Assembly (NCBI GenBank): GCA_021788625.1
Contig: JAJYKL010000014.1
Location: forward strand, 1-60,723
Direction: 5' to 3'
DNA length: 60,723 nt
Source of the DNA: Chloroflexota bacterium
GTDB lineage: Bacteria > Chloroflexota > Anaerolineae > J036 > Brachytrichaceae
The notes under the pieces are model-generated. The model was not told the DNA's origin. It was given only the letters and a program-made list of their open reading frames with translations, and did no database searches. Positions 36,119-45,579 of this stretch are shown here, in pieces (position 1 is the stretch's first letter; each line of letters begins with the position of its first letter). The position numbers and the translations under genes were made by a program.

Positions 36119-37189
36119 GTGGCTGAAAACGCACCTCCCAACAGCCCTGCACTCAGTCCTACATGGCAACACCCACGAAACACCTGGCTGCAGGTTGGCG
36201 CTCTGGTGATCTCGCTGGCCATCGTCGCGTTACTGATCTCGTTCACCGGTGCATCACCAGTGAGTGTCGTGGCCAACTTGTGGGATGGCGCATTCGGCAC
36301 CACGGATCAGGCTGCGCGCGTGATCGCCACTCTGGCGCCTTTGCTTCTGTGTTCCAGCGGCCTGATCTATACCTTTATGGCTGGACTTTATAACCTGGGT
36401 GTGGAAGGTCAGATCATCATTGGCGCCATCGCTGCAACGGCAATCTTGCGCGGCCTCCAGGGGGTATTGCCAGCTACGCTGGTGGTGGCATTAAGCATCG
36501 TCGCGGGTATGCTGGGTGGCATGCTCTGGAGTTTGCTGGCTGGCGTGCTGAATGTTTACGGCAAAATCAGCGAGATTTTCTCCGGGTTGGGGCTGAACTT
36601 TGTTGCCCAAGGCCTGATCATCTACCTGATTTTCGGCCCCTGGAAGCGGCCAGGCATCGCCTCGATGAGTGGTACGGAACCTTTCCACCAGTCGCTGTGG
36701 CTGGTGCGCTTTGGGAACACTGACGCAAGCCCTGTTGCGCTGGGGATTGCCGTTGTTTTGTTGATCGCCACGATCGTGGTGATGCGCAACACGCATTTCG
36801 GTTTACGCCTGAAAGCAGTGGGACAGAACCCACGTGCTGCTTTTTTAATGGGCATTCCCGCCACTCAGCTCTTGCTGAGCGCCTTCGCTCTATGCGGTGG
36901 GTTCGCGGGGATCGCAGGCGCCCTGCAGGTGTCAGGACTGTTCCACCGGCTGGTACCTGCCATCTCCAGCAATCTGGGCTTCCTGGGGTTATTGGTCGCA
37001 ATGTTGGTTAACTTTAGCGCCCTGTGGGTGTTGCCGGTAGCCTTTTTCTTCAGCGCACTGAATGTAGGCAGCCTGCAATTGCCAATGGTCCTCAAACTGG
37101 AGTCGTCTCTATCAGGGGTCATCCAGGGCATGCTGGTCCTGGCCGCCCTGCTATCGCGCGGCCTGAGCCAATGGAAACCCAGTCGGTGA
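36119..37189 (+). CDS. Nucleoside ABC importer permease 1 (NupP-like)
   Basis: A 356-residue membrane protein of the BPD_transp_2 family with about nine helices. It starts at GTG 36119, 9 bases after the ATPase stop. The coupling block GLRLKAVGQNPRAAFLMGI matches the cytoplasmic loop that contacts the ATPase in this family. The following permease gene starts 4 bases downstream, so the two form the translocation pore. Confidence 0.92.
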   Translation: MAENAPPNSPALSPTWQHPRNTWLQVGALVISLAIVALLISFTGASPVSVVANLWDGAFGTTDQAARVIATLAPLLLCSSGLIYTFMAGLYNLGVEGQIIIGAIAATAILRGLQGVLPATLVVALSIVAGMLGGMLWSLLAGVLNVYGKISEIFSGLGLNFVAQGLIIYLIFGPWKRPGIASMSGTEPFHQSLWLVRFGNTDASPVALGIAVVLLIATIVVMRNTHFGLRLKAVGQNPRAAFLMGIPATQLLLSAFALCGGFAGIAGALQVSGLFHRLVPAISSNLGFLGLLVAMLVNFSALWVLPVAFFFSALNVGSLQLPMVLKLESSLSGVIQGMLVLAALLSRGLSQWKPSR

Positions 37190-37193
37190 TGCT

Positions 37194-38168
37194 ATGGACT
37201 TTAGCCAGATAATCGTCATACTGGCGACCGCGATCGCGACTGCCACCCCATTGGTGTTCGCCAGTGTTGGAGAGACGATAACCGAGCGGGCCGGTGTGAT
37301 CAACCTGTCGACAGAAGGCACCATCATGCTGGCCGCGATGGTGGGCTTTGCTGCTGCTCTGGCCACGGGCAGTGTGATCGCTGGGTTGGCTGCGGCTGCT
37401 GTCCTGGGTGCGCTGGTCGCCCTGATTGTCGCCTTCGGTGCCATTACTTTGAAGCAGTCGCAGATCGCCATCGGATTTGTTCTGGCGCTTTTGTGCACAG
37501 ACCTGTCATCATTTTTGGGCAATCCCATCGTTCTGATCCCTGGACCGACTGTTCCCAGCTTGAAGGTTCCGCTGCTGCAAAACATACCGCTGCTCGGACC
37601 CTTGCTATTTCAGAGCGATTTACTGGTGTACGCCAGCTATGTACTGATCGTACTGGTGTGGGTCTTTTTGTACCATACGCGTCCAGGGTTGGTGCTACGC
37701 TCGATCGGCGAGCAACCGGCGGCGGCTTTCGCGCGCGGTAGCCATGTGGTGCGCCAACGCTACTTCTATACTTTGCTTGGAGGCGCACTGGTGGGAGTGG
37801 GTGGCGCTGCCTTCTCGTTGGACTTTAAAGCAGGTTGGACCTATCACCTTACAGCCGGCTATGGCTGGATCGCGCTGGCGATCGTCATTTTCGGAGGCTG
37901 GAACCCACTGCGTGCTGCGCTGGGGTGCTACCTCTTCGGTATTTTGCAGTCACTGGCCAATGTGGCACAGAGCAACATTCAGAGTGTGCCGACGCAGGTA
38001 TTCTCCGTAGCGCCGTTCGTGCTGATGATCCTGGTTCTGGTTCTCACTTCTGGTGATTGGTTGGAACGGGCATTGGCTTTTATACCCCCGACGGCGCGCC
38101 GATCGATATTGCGCACAATTCGTACTCGCGCCCCCGCTGCATTGGGGAAGGCATTCGAGCAGGATTAG
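37194..38168 (+). CDS. Nucleoside ABC importer permease 2 (NupQ-like)
   Basis: A 324-residue BPD_transp_2 membrane protein. FASVGETITERAGVINLSTEGTI is rendered here only in part: the ERAGVINLSTEG block is the family hallmark. A second coupling loop, GLVLRSIGEQPAAAFARG, contacts the ATPase. About eight to nine helices are visible. It ends the importer operon; the next gene begins 25 bases later with its own -10 box. Confidence 0.92.
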   Translation: MDFSQIIVILATAIATATPLVFASVGETITERAGVINLSTEGTIMLAAMVGFAAALATGSVIAGLAAAAVLGALVALIVAFGAITLKQSQIAIGFVLALLCTDLSSFLGNPIVLIPGPTVPSLKVPLLQNIPLLGPLLFQSDLLVYASYVLIVLVWVFLYHTRPGLVLRSIGEQPAAAFARGSHVVRQRYFYTLLGGALVGVGGAAFSLDFKAGWTYHLTAGYGWIALAIVIFGGWNPLRAALGCYLFGILQSLANVAQSNIQSVPTQVFSVAPFVLMILVLVLTSGDWLERALAFIPPTARRSILRTIRTRAPAALGKAFEQD

Positions 38169-38180
38169 CAACGCGTGGGC

Positions 38181-38186
38181 TAGAAT
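38181..38186 (+). promoter_or_regulatory. -10 box of a probable leaderless transcript
   Basis: TAGAAT ends 7 nt before ATG 38194, with no Shine-Dalgarno sequence. Internal transcription start after the importer operon. Confidence 0.4.
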
Positions 38187-38193
38187 TAGCGCC

Positions 38194-39735
38194 ATGCCCT
38201 TTGGACCATGGCGAGCGTATTGGCGCTACCTGTCAGCGCTATGGTTGCTGATCCTAGGCGCTGCCCTGACTGGTTGTGTGCGCAGTGGCTCCTTCGGCGG
38301 CCCAATCGATTACAAACCGACAGCGATACCCGTGCATACGCCGGGCGCAGCTCGTCTGGTCGCCCCTGGTATGCCGGTTCTGGACTCAATCCCCAGCCGG
38401 CCACTCTATACCTTTAATATCACGCTGGACTACAAAAACAACGTCGTTACAACGCAGGAGCGCATCGAATTCCTTAACCCTACTGGCGGGCCAACCCGTG
38501 AGATCAAGTTCAATGTCCCCCCTGCGCATCACCCGGGCATCATCGATATAACTGATGCGCGCATTTTTGGCCAGCCGCTGCCCCTGTCGTATACCATGTC
38601 CAATACGGTGTTAAGCGTGAACCTGCCTGCTCCACTCTCTGCGCATGATGGAATCGCAATCGCCTTCAACTTTAAGTTACAGATCCCCATGCAACAGACG
38701 ATCAACGGCATCGGCGGAGACGACTCTTCACGGGGGCCAGACAGCCTGACAGCCGGGCATTGGTATATCATGCTGGCCCCATATCGCAATGGCGCCTGGG
38801 ATACCCCCGCCTACGTACCTGTTGGGGACCCCTACGTGGATGATGTGTCGGATTTTGAAGCCACCATATTGGCTCCTGATAACGTCATCGTCGCCGGTGC
38901 CGGAGATGAACGGCATGACGGCCCTCTGTGGTATTACACATTGTCGAAGGCGCGCGTGTTCGCCTTTGCCGCTTCGGAATCATTTGTGGTGGACACACTC
39001 GACAAGGATAATGTCTCCTACATCATTTACAGCTACCCCCAGCATCGCAAGTTCGCCGAAGCTGTCCTGTATACAGCGGCGCGGGCCGTGGCGCTTTATT
39101 CACAGCTATTTGGCCCCTACCCGTATAAGTCTTTACGCATTGTCGAGACAGGCCGCTCGCAAGGTCAGGAGTATAGCGGGCTCATTGGCATGGGCACCAC
39201 ACTCTATAACGGATACATCGGGCATGGCGCGCGGCATGACCTGATCGCAACCACCGCACACGAAGTGTCACACCAATGGTGGTTCAACATGGTGGGCAAT
39301 GACCAGGTGCGTACGCCCTGGTTGGACGAGTCGTTCGCGCGTATGTGTGAACTGTTGTTTTATGAGAAATACTATCCGAGAGACGCCGTTTGGTGGTACC
39401 GATATTACATTACCGGTGCCAAAAAACCCCAAGGAGACATTGATCGATCCATCTATGACTATGCCGACAACCGCGCTTACACCGACGCTGTCTACCGGCG
39501 CGGTGTGATGTTCCTGTATGATCTACGACAGCGCATGGGTCGGAGCGCATTCAACGACATGCTACAGGACTATTTCACCAGTGAGTTGTACAAGACGACA
39601 TCGCCCAATGCTTTCTTCGATGCCGTAGCACGCCATACAGCCAAAGACATCTCCGACCTGGTGGCTACCTATTTTGGCGCTCCACCCGCCCTGCCGTGCC
39701 AGATCAGTGGTAACGCGCCAGGCTGCCGCAAGTGA
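38194..39735 (+). CDS. M1-family zinc aminopeptidase-like lipoprotein
   Basis: A 513-residue protein. A hydrophobic N-terminus ends in LTGC, a lipobox, so it should be anchored outside the membrane. A beta-rich N-terminal domain precedes the gluzincin site: HEVSHQWW with the third zinc ligand, Glu, exactly 18 residues after the second His (WLDES). The usual GxMEN exopeptidase motif is replaced by QEYSGLIGMG, so the N-terminal amine site differs from standard aminopeptidases. Its position behind a nutrient importer suggests extracellular peptide breakdown. Confidence 0.88.
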   Translation: MPFGPWRAYWRYLSALWLLILGAALTGCVRSGSFGGPIDYKPTAIPVHTPGAARLVAPGMPVLDSIPSRPLYTFNITLDYKNNVVTTQERIEFLNPTGGPTREIKFNVPPAHHPGIIDITDARIFGQPLPLSYTMSNTVLSVNLPAPLSAHDGIAIAFNFKLQIPMQQTINGIGGDDSSRGPDSLTAGHWYIMLAPYRNGAWDTPAYVPVGDPYVDDVSDFEATILAPDNVIVAGAGDERHDGPLWYYTLSKARVFAFAASESFVVDTLDKDNVSYIIYSYPQHRKFAEAVLYTAARAVALYSQLFGPYPYKSLRIVETGRSQGQEYSGLIGMGTTLYNGYIGHGARHDLIATTAHEVSHQWWFNMVGNDQVRTPWLDESFARMCELLFYEKYYPRDAVWWYRYYITGAKKPQGDIDRSIYDYADNRAYTDAVYRRGVMFLYDLRQRMGRSAFNDMLQDYFTSELYKTTSPNAFFDAVARHTAKDISDLVATYFGAPPALPCQISGNAPGCRK

Positions 39736-39817
39736 GCTCGCCTCTCAAAGGCATACAGCACTCAGCACACCAGGTGCCTGAAACGGTAAGACCTGGCCAC
39801 GAGTGTGACGCGCAGAG

Positions 39818-39823
39818 TACAAT
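39818..39823 (+). promoter_or_regulatory. -10 box of a probable leaderless transcript
   Basis: TACAAT ends 7 nt before ATG 39831. The seven bases CATCCGC nearly equal CTTCCGC before the CPBP gene at 13803. Confidence 0.5.
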
Positions 39824-39830
39824 CATCCGC

Positions 39831-41435
39831 ATGCCTTCATCATTGCAGGCTTACATCGACAGCCAGGTGGCGGAACTGCAGCCGCTCCAAACCGAACTAA
39901 ACGAATTGTATTGGCAAGTGGCAACGACGGGCGACCACCATATCGTGCAGGTGTATGCGCAACGGCTGCGCCATATACGCGACGTGATGGCCGAACCGGA
40001 GCGCTACAGACATCTCAACGACTTGCTGGGTGAATGCGAGACACAGCCTGAAGACCCTCTCACCAGGCGCCAGGCAACACGACTACAAAACATGTTGCGC
40101 GGTAGCCAAATCTCGCCTGGCCTGATCGAGCAAATAACCGGACTGGAGGTGCTCGCGCAGAGTGTCTTTACACAATTCCGCGCCACAGTCAATGGCGAGC
40201 CTGTCTCCGACAATGACCTGAAGCTGGTGCTGCATGAGTCAATCGATGCGTCTGTGCGCAGGCAAACCTGGGAGGCAACCAAGCAAATCGGGGCGCAGGT
40301 AGCCGACACCTTGCGCGAGCTGGTGCGCGTCCGAAACCAGGCAGCCAGGCAGGCCGGCTTCGACAATTACTATACGATGCGGTTGGAACTGGACGAGCTG
40401 AACGAGACTGAGTTGTTCAATCTATTCGAACGTCTGGAGCAGGGAATCAAACCTGCCTGGCGAGAGTACAAAGACCGGCTGGACGCACAATTGGCCGAGC
40501 GCTTTCACACCACACCCTCGGAGTTACGACCGTGGCATTATGGAGACCCCTTCTTTCAGGAAGGACAACCATCCGACGTTAACCTGGATCCCTACTTTGC
40601 TGGCAAGAACCTGGAACTTCTCACTCGCACGTATTATGCCGGTCTCGGGATGGATATCGATGACGTACTGGCACGCAGCGACCTGTACGAACGCAAAGGC
40701 AAGGAGCAGCATGCTTTCTGTATACACATCGACAAGCTGGGCGATATACGCGTTTTATGCAACCTGCGCCCGAACACCGCATGGGCAGGCACCATGCTCC
40801 ACGAATTCGGACATGCTGTGTACGACAAGTACATCGACCCCTCGTTGCCTTATTTGTTGCGCGAACCAGCGCACACCCTCACAACTGAGGCCATTGCCAT
40901 CATGGGTGAGCAGCTCATCAACGAGAGCGCCTGGCTGGTGCGTTATGCCGGAGTGTCGTTAAGCGAGGCGCAGGCGTTGACCAGCAAACTACGCGAGGCA
41001 ACCCGCACACGTTCGCTGATTTTTGCCCATTGGGTGTTTGTCATGTCGCACTTCGAACGCGCGTTGTACCGGAATCCAGAGCAAGACCTCAATACCCTAT
41101 GGTGGGACATGGTTGAGCGCTTTCAGGCGTTGCATCGGCCCGATGGGCGTGATGCTCCGGACTGGGCTGCCAAGATTCATCTAGGCACTTCACCTGTGTA
41201 TTACCATAACTATCTGCTCGGTTCGATGATTGCCGCGCAACTGCACGCCTTCCTCCTGGCTCAGGTCGCAGATGGCTCGCCGGAAGCCTACGTCGCGAGC
41301 TCGCGCGTGGGCGAGTATCTGGTGGAGCAGGTGTTCAGGCCTGGTTCCACCCGTGACTGGCGCGGTTGGCTACACCATGCCACCGATCAGTCGCTGAGCA
41401 CGGAGTTCTACATTAAGCAATTGAGCGGTTCGTGA
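39831..41435 (+). CDS. Zinc oligopeptidase/peptidyl-dipeptidase (M3/M2 type)
   Basis: A 534-residue protein. The zinc site is HEFGHAVYDKY with a downstream Glu in TLTTEAIA. A mostly helical body surrounds it, as in M3 oligopeptidases and M2 ACE-like dipeptidases; bacterial members are often annotated as M3. No signal peptide is seen, so it is probably cytoplasmic and finishes degradation of imported or recycled peptides. ATG 39831 is preferred over the frame from 39732 because of the TACAAT box 7 nt upstream. The next gene begins 13 bases after its stop. Confidence 0.88.
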   Translation: MPSSLQAYIDSQVAELQPLQTELNELYWQVATTGDHHIVQVYAQRLRHIRDVMAEPERYRHLNDLLGECETQPEDPLTRRQATRLQNMLRGSQISPGLIEQITGLEVLAQSVFTQFRATVNGEPVSDNDLKLVLHESIDASVRRQTWEATKQIGAQVADTLRELVRVRNQAARQAGFDNYYTMRLELDELNETELFNLFERLEQGIKPAWREYKDRLDAQLAERFHTTPSELRPWHYGDPFFQEGQPSDVNLDPYFAGKNLELLTRTYYAGLGMDIDDVLARSDLYERKGKEQHAFCIHIDKLGDIRVLCNLRPNTAWAGTMLHEFGHAVYDKYIDPSLPYLLREPAHTLTTEAIAIMGEQLINESAWLVRYAGVSLSEAQALTSKLREATRTRSLIFAHWVFVMSHFERALYRNPEQDLNTLWWDMVERFQALHRPDGRDAPDWAAKIHLGTSPVYYHNYLLGSMIAAQLHAFLLAQVADGSPEAYVASSRVGEYLVEQVFRPGSTRDWRGWLHHATDQSLSTEFYIKQLSGS

Positions 41436-41448
41436 GTGGGGAGTAATC

Positions 41449-43173
41449 ATGATCGCCAACCATCGTAAGCTGCTGGTTTTGGTGATGGTGCCAGTCCTGT
41501 TCATCATCGCTTTTGTATACCTCATTCCCGGCATCAACCAGCCTGTCAATGTCTATGACGAGGGAATCGTCGCCTATAGCGCAGTACGTGTGATGGAAGG
41601 CCAGGTGCCCTATCGTGACTTCTGGAGCATCTACAGCCCGGCTCAGTTTTACGGATTGGCGGTTGCGTTTAAACTTTTCGGCACCACCATCAACGTGGAG
41701 CGGTTATGGGATACGGCCATGCGCGCGTTCGTTGCCGTTGCGGCCTTCCTGCTGGTTTGGCGATTGAGCAAGCCGTGGGCGGCTTTCGTTGTGTGGGCAG
41801 CTGTAACGATATGGGTGGCCTACTATACGTTCTCCTCGCAATTCCACTGGGTCTTCTACGGTTATCCTGCCTTCCCAGCCATTGCACTGTGTCTGTTCTC
41901 AATTCTGTGTCTATCGATCTACTTCACAAACAACCGCACAGCCTGGCTGGTAGCCGGAGGTGTGATACTGGGTTTCGCTGCTCTGTTCCGGCATGACTTC
42001 GGGATATACGGTGCTGCGGGCGAAGGCCTGACGCTCGTGCTCTACGGCCTGATGCGCATAAACACAGCGCCCGCGGTATCCGAACGGGTAGGTGACAAAG
42101 CAGCTGTTGTTGCCGCTCCCCTGCGCGCCAATGAACCTCTCGCCGGGATGAATTCTGCAAAAACAGCTTCATCGCCCGGCGTGCGTGACAAACTCCTGAG
42201 CGTGGTGCAGGTGATTGTCCCATGGGCCATAGGGACACTGGTGATCATGATACCCGTGGTAATCTATTTCGTAGTACTTACGCCACTGAACGAGCTGGTG
42301 TATGACCTGCTTATATTCCCCATAGAGACTTTCCCGCGGTTCCGTGGCCTGCCCTATCCGGCGTTCAGCTTTCCCAACAACCTTGCCTTTTACCTGCCCT
42401 TTCCGGTCTACCTGATCACTGCCGTTGTAGCCGTGGTGCAATTGCGCAGGCGAAACTTCGCTTATGCATTCTCCTTACTCAGCCTGATTATCTTTGGGCT
42501 GTTCTCATTCAATCAGGCGCGTGTACGTGCTGATCTGATTCACACACCAGCCTTCTTCTTGCCTGCCTTGATTATGATCACCATACTATTGGGCGGCGTG
42601 CCTCGGCGCGAGGGTGAATCGGCTGATGCGGCGCAAGTACTGTCGGCTGTGGCTCTGCTTCTGATTGTTGTGGTGCTTGCCCAACCACTTGGTGATCGAG
42701 CCGCATTACTGGCAAATGATAAACTGATGCACCCCATCATTGCCAATGACCTGGAGCGCTCGCAGACGGCAATCGTCAACACCAATATGGTTGCAGCCGT
42801 GCACTTCATTGACGATAACACTTCGCCTCAGGATAAAATATATGTAGGCAACGCAACACATGACCGCATTTTCATCAATGAGCCGATGTTCTATTTTTTG
42901 GCCGAGCGTGATGCGGCCACGCGCTATCACGAGCTACATCCGGGTGTGGCAACGACTGCACCCGTGCAAACGGAGATCGCCGGAGACCTGGAGAAGTATC
43001 AGGTAAAGTACCTGGTGCTGACCAATGCGTATGAACGCGTGCGTGAGCCGAACCAGAGTGCCATCTCCAGTGGAGTGAAGATCCTCGACAACTACATTGC
43101 CGACCATTACGTCCCAGTGATGCAATATGGTCCCTATACCATCTGGAAACGCCGCAAGATTGTGCCACGCTGA
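41449..43173 (+). CDS. Membrane glycosyltransferase of the GT39/PMT_2 type
   Basis: A 574-residue protein with about ten to eleven helices. The first outside loop carries the acidic pair typical of polyprenyl-phosphate-dependent transferases (NVYDEGIVAYSAVRVMEG), followed by YRDFWSIYSPAQFY. A soluble C-terminal domain of about 130 residues follows. Such enzymes move a sugar from a lipid carrier to a protein or glycolipid outside the membrane. It lies 13 bases behind the oligopeptidase gene and shares its transcript. A second member lies at 53093. Confidence 0.8.
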   Translation: MIANHRKLLVLVMVPVLFIIAFVYLIPGINQPVNVYDEGIVAYSAVRVMEGQVPYRDFWSIYSPAQFYGLAVAFKLFGTTINVERLWDTAMRAFVAVAAFLLVWRLSKPWAAFVVWAAVTIWVAYYTFSSQFHWVFYGYPAFPAIALCLFSILCLSIYFTNNRTAWLVAGGVILGFAALFRHDFGIYGAAGEGLTLVLYGLMRINTAPAVSERVGDKAAVVAAPLRANEPLAGMNSAKTASSPGVRDKLLSVVQVIVPWAIGTLVIMIPVVIYFVVLTPLNELVYDLLIFPIETFPRFRGLPYPAFSFPNNLAFYLPFPVYLITAVVAVVQLRRRNFAYAFSLLSLIIFGLFSFNQARVRADLIHTPAFFLPALIMITILLGGVPRREGESADAAQVLSAVALLLIVVVLAQPLGDRAALLANDKLMHPIIANDLERSQTAIVNTNMVAAVHFIDDNTSPQDKIYVGNATHDRIFINEPMFYFLAERDAATRYHELHPGVATTAPVQTEIAGDLEKYQVKYLVLTNAYERVREPNQSAISSGVKILDNYIADHYVPVMQYGPYTIWKRRKIVPR

Positions 43174-43261
43174 GTGCGCACACGCAAGGTTTGACCAGGG
43201 TCAAAGGTAATCTGGTGAGAGCTGCAATGGTCCTGTTATTGGGAAACGGGGGAAATTGGAT

Positions 43262-44083
43262 ATGAATACACATGTCGTGCTGGCCGCCGCACAGTTCGAC
43301 CCTCACCTGGGCGACAAGACTTACAACGTGTCACGCATCCAGCAGATGGTTATCGAGGCGGTACATGAAAATGCACAGCTGATCGTCTTCCCCGAATGTG
43401 CCATCACCGGATACAACTTTGCCAGTCTGGACGATGCACGAGAAGTCGCAGAGCCGATAGATGGCCCGGCGATACAGGCGCTCGCTCAGGTTGGCCACGA
43501 TATGAAGGTCCACCTGGTCACGGGCACTTTGCGATCGGAGGGCAACCAGATCTTCAACTCAGCCGTACTGATCAGCCCACAGGGAGTAGTTGGGACCTAC
43601 GATAAGGTACACCTGCCCCTGTGTGGCGCCGATAAGTTCACCACGCATGGCGGCCGTGGTTTTCAAGTCTACGATACCGCCCTGGGACGCATCGGCATGA
43701 TGATCTGTTACGACTTGCGCTTCCCCGAAGCAGCCCGGACGCTGGCGTTGCGCGGGGCTGATGCCATCGCCTTACCTACCAACTGGCCTGCAGGCGCTGA
43801 AACAGCGCCAGATTTCATGGTGCGTGCACGAGCCTACGAAGATCGCGTCTTCATTGTGGCCAGTAACCGGGTTGGGCAGGAGCGGGGTACCAGTTTCATT
43901 GGGCGCAGTTGCATTGCCGCACCGGATGGTCAGCACCTGGCCGACGCTTCCTCTGCAAGTGAGGAGATCATTTACGCCAGCGTAAAGATCGCTGACGCAC
44001 GACAGAAGCGCCTGGTCATCACGCCGGGCGAATTCGAGATGGACTTCTTCAACGACCGTCGGCCAGATTTGTATGCATGCTAA
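43262..44083 (+). CDS. Carbon-nitrogen hydrolase (nitrilase superfamily)
   Basis: A 273-residue protein; ATG 43262 follows GGGGGAAA. The catalytic triad of the superfamily is visible: Glu in FPECAITGY, Lys in YDKVHLP, and Cys in MICYDLRFPE. These enzymes hydrolyse amides or nitriles, for example omega-amidase or carbamoyl-putrescine amidase. The exact substrate cannot be set. It ends 2 bases before a strong hairpin shared with the convergent gene. Confidence 0.92.
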   Translation: MNTHVVLAAAQFDPHLGDKTYNVSRIQQMVIEAVHENAQLIVFPECAITGYNFASLDDAREVAEPIDGPAIQALAQVGHDMKVHLVTGTLRSEGNQIFNSAVLISPQGVVGTYDKVHLPLCGADKFTTHGGRGFQVYDTALGRIGMMICYDLRFPEAARTLALRGADAIALPTNWPAGAETAPDFMVRARAYEDRVFIVASNRVGQERGTSFIGRSCIAAPDGQHLADASSASEEIIYASVKIADARQKRLVITPGEFEMDFFNDRRPDLYAC

Positions 44084-44535
44084 ATGTCAGACTTCTTCGA
44101 GAAGTCTGACTTCCGGCTACTTGTTATTTTCAACCACCAGACTCCAGACAAAGCAAACACCACCCCCAGTGTAGCGGCACTGATGATGGCGCGGAACCCT
44201 AAGGTGGCGTAAACCTCTGGCGATCGCGCGAACGCGAGTCGAGTGACCCACAGGTAGACTTCGTAACCCACAACGACAATAACGGTTGCCGGCAAGGCCC
44301 AGTCGCGCTGCTCGATCGCCCCGACAATGCAAACGGCACAAGCAATCGCACACAGGGCGCTGGTAACTGCCACGTATACCGGCGATAAGTCCGTGGGCAA
44401 TGTCGGAAGCTGCACAACCTGCTGGAGCGACAGGCCAACCCGCGCCAGATTTTCACCACACAGCAGGATGAGTATCCCTATCAGGAGCCAGGGCGGCCGG
44501 ACCGGTCTGCCTATTTGCCTAGGACGTGGTCTCAT
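44080..44535 (-). CDS. Small membrane protein, four helices
   Basis: A 151-residue protein with hydrophobic segments at about residues 15-30, 50-70, 80-100 and 115-135. It belongs to no family I recognise. Its start overlaps the end of the upstream oxidoreductase gene by 17 bases, which indicates one transcript. The last 11 residues (RKSDFSKKSDI) are encoded by the bidirectional hairpin at 44086-44110 and are probably not structural. Confidence 0.65.
   Translation of the reverse strand: MRPRPRQIGRPVRPPWLLIGILILLCGENLARVGLSLQQVVQLPTLPTDLSPVYVAVTSALCAIACAVCIVGAIEQRDWALPATVIVVVGYEVYLWVTRLAFARSPEVYATLGFRAIISAATLGVVFALSGVWWLKITSSRKSDFSKKSDI
44086..44110. terminator. Bidirectional hairpin between convergent genes
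   Basis: Perfect 11-bp arms, GTCAGACTTCT (44086-44096) and AGAAGTCTGAC (44100-44110), around a TCG loop. It follows the amidase stop by 2 bases and overlaps the last codons of the minus-strand membrane protein. Confidence 0.7.
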
Positions 44536-45556
44536 CGATCATCTGGACGACGCGCCCGGCAATAACCGGCGCCCACGCTGGACCATACACACCGGCACCT
44601 ACTGCGTAATAAACGGCGCCTTCACCGGTCAGCCTGCCTACCAGCGGCGCTCCATCGCTCGTTACAGTAGTTACACATGACCCTTGAGTCTGACCCTGAC
44701 TTTGAAGTTCAGGCAGATATTCCTTCAGGAAACGCCCCACATCGTCAGCCGGGTCAGTGTTTGCGCCATCGACCAGGCGCCAGGCGTTGACATGTAGCCG
44801 GAGGTCTGGTGTTTGCACAACGAGCATCTGTCCATCATCGATCATGAACGGTGTAGGCAGTACTTTCTGGAGGTGTTCCTGCAACTCAGCACCCTCATTG
44901 ATTGGTTTTGACGTCCAGGTGTACCCGCGCGCTAATCGCACTGCATCAACCAGGTATGGCGAAAGCAGGCCGACAAAGGCATTAGTGGCAAGCACCAGTG
45001 CAGGGCTTTGCACCGTGTATCCATTCGCCAGCACGGCCACTCGGCCTGACCGCCATTCCAGTGACTGAACCTCCGCGTTCTCGCGTACGGTGATGTTCGG
45101 ATGCTGCAGGACCCTCGCCACCAGGGTCATTACATCCACCAATACACTATAGTGCGCCACCAGACCTGCAGTGTACCCGGTGGGCAACCCTCCGGGTTGT
45201 GTCTCCCAGAACAACTTGGGGCGATCACCGCTAAAACTTTGATGAAACTCGTGCAGCGTATCAAGGTCTGTTCGCCGAGTCGCCAGATGTAGCACGCGGC
45301 ATGAGCGTGGAGCCACTCCCAGGCGGAGGGCTAGATTGGTCATCTCGTCCACACCGCGCAAGGTGCCGGGCAGCCCGGCAGCCGTCAGCTGCGGTGTGAC
45401 TAATCCAGTGATGCGTGCCGTAACCGCCTGGCCAGCGCTGCCTGCCTCCAGCACAGCCACCCGCCTGCCACTATCCGCCAGCGCATAGGCGATCAGCGCA
45501 CCAACCAGTCCGGCGCCTATGACGACCACGTCGCCCTTGAGCCTAGCGCCTTCCAT
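44519..45556 (-). CDS. FAD-dependent oxidoreductase (DAO family)
   Basis: A 345-residue protein. The N-terminus has the Rossmann dinucleotide motif VVIGAGLVGALIAYAL ending in the ribose-binding Glu of VLEAGSAG. The C-terminus has the second FAD contact (VYYAVGAGVYGPAWAP). The family includes glycine oxidase, sarcosine oxidase and D-amino acid dehydrogenases. The middle region does not identify the substrate. It is co-transcribed with the small membrane protein downstream; the PrxQ gene lies 23 bases upstream on the same strand. Confidence 0.85.
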   Translation of the reverse strand: MEGARLKGDVVVIGAGLVGALIAYALADSGRRVAVLEAGSAGQAVTARITGLVTPQLTAAGLPGTLRGVDEMTNLALRLGVAPRSCRVLHLATRRTDLDTLHEFHQSFSGDRPKLFWETQPGGLPTGYTAGLVAHYSVLVDVMTLVARVLQHPNITVRENAEVQSLEWRSGRVAVLANGYTVQSPALVLATNAFVGLLSPYLVDAVRLARGYTWTSKPINEGAELQEHLQKVLPTPFMIDDGQMLVVQTPDLRLHVNAWRLVDGANTDPADDVGRFLKEYLPELQSQGQTQGSCVTTVTSDGAPLVGRLTGEGAVYYAVGAGVYGPAWAPVIAGRVVQMIDETTS

Positions 45557-45579
45557 GGGTTGTCACTCAGCGCACTCGC

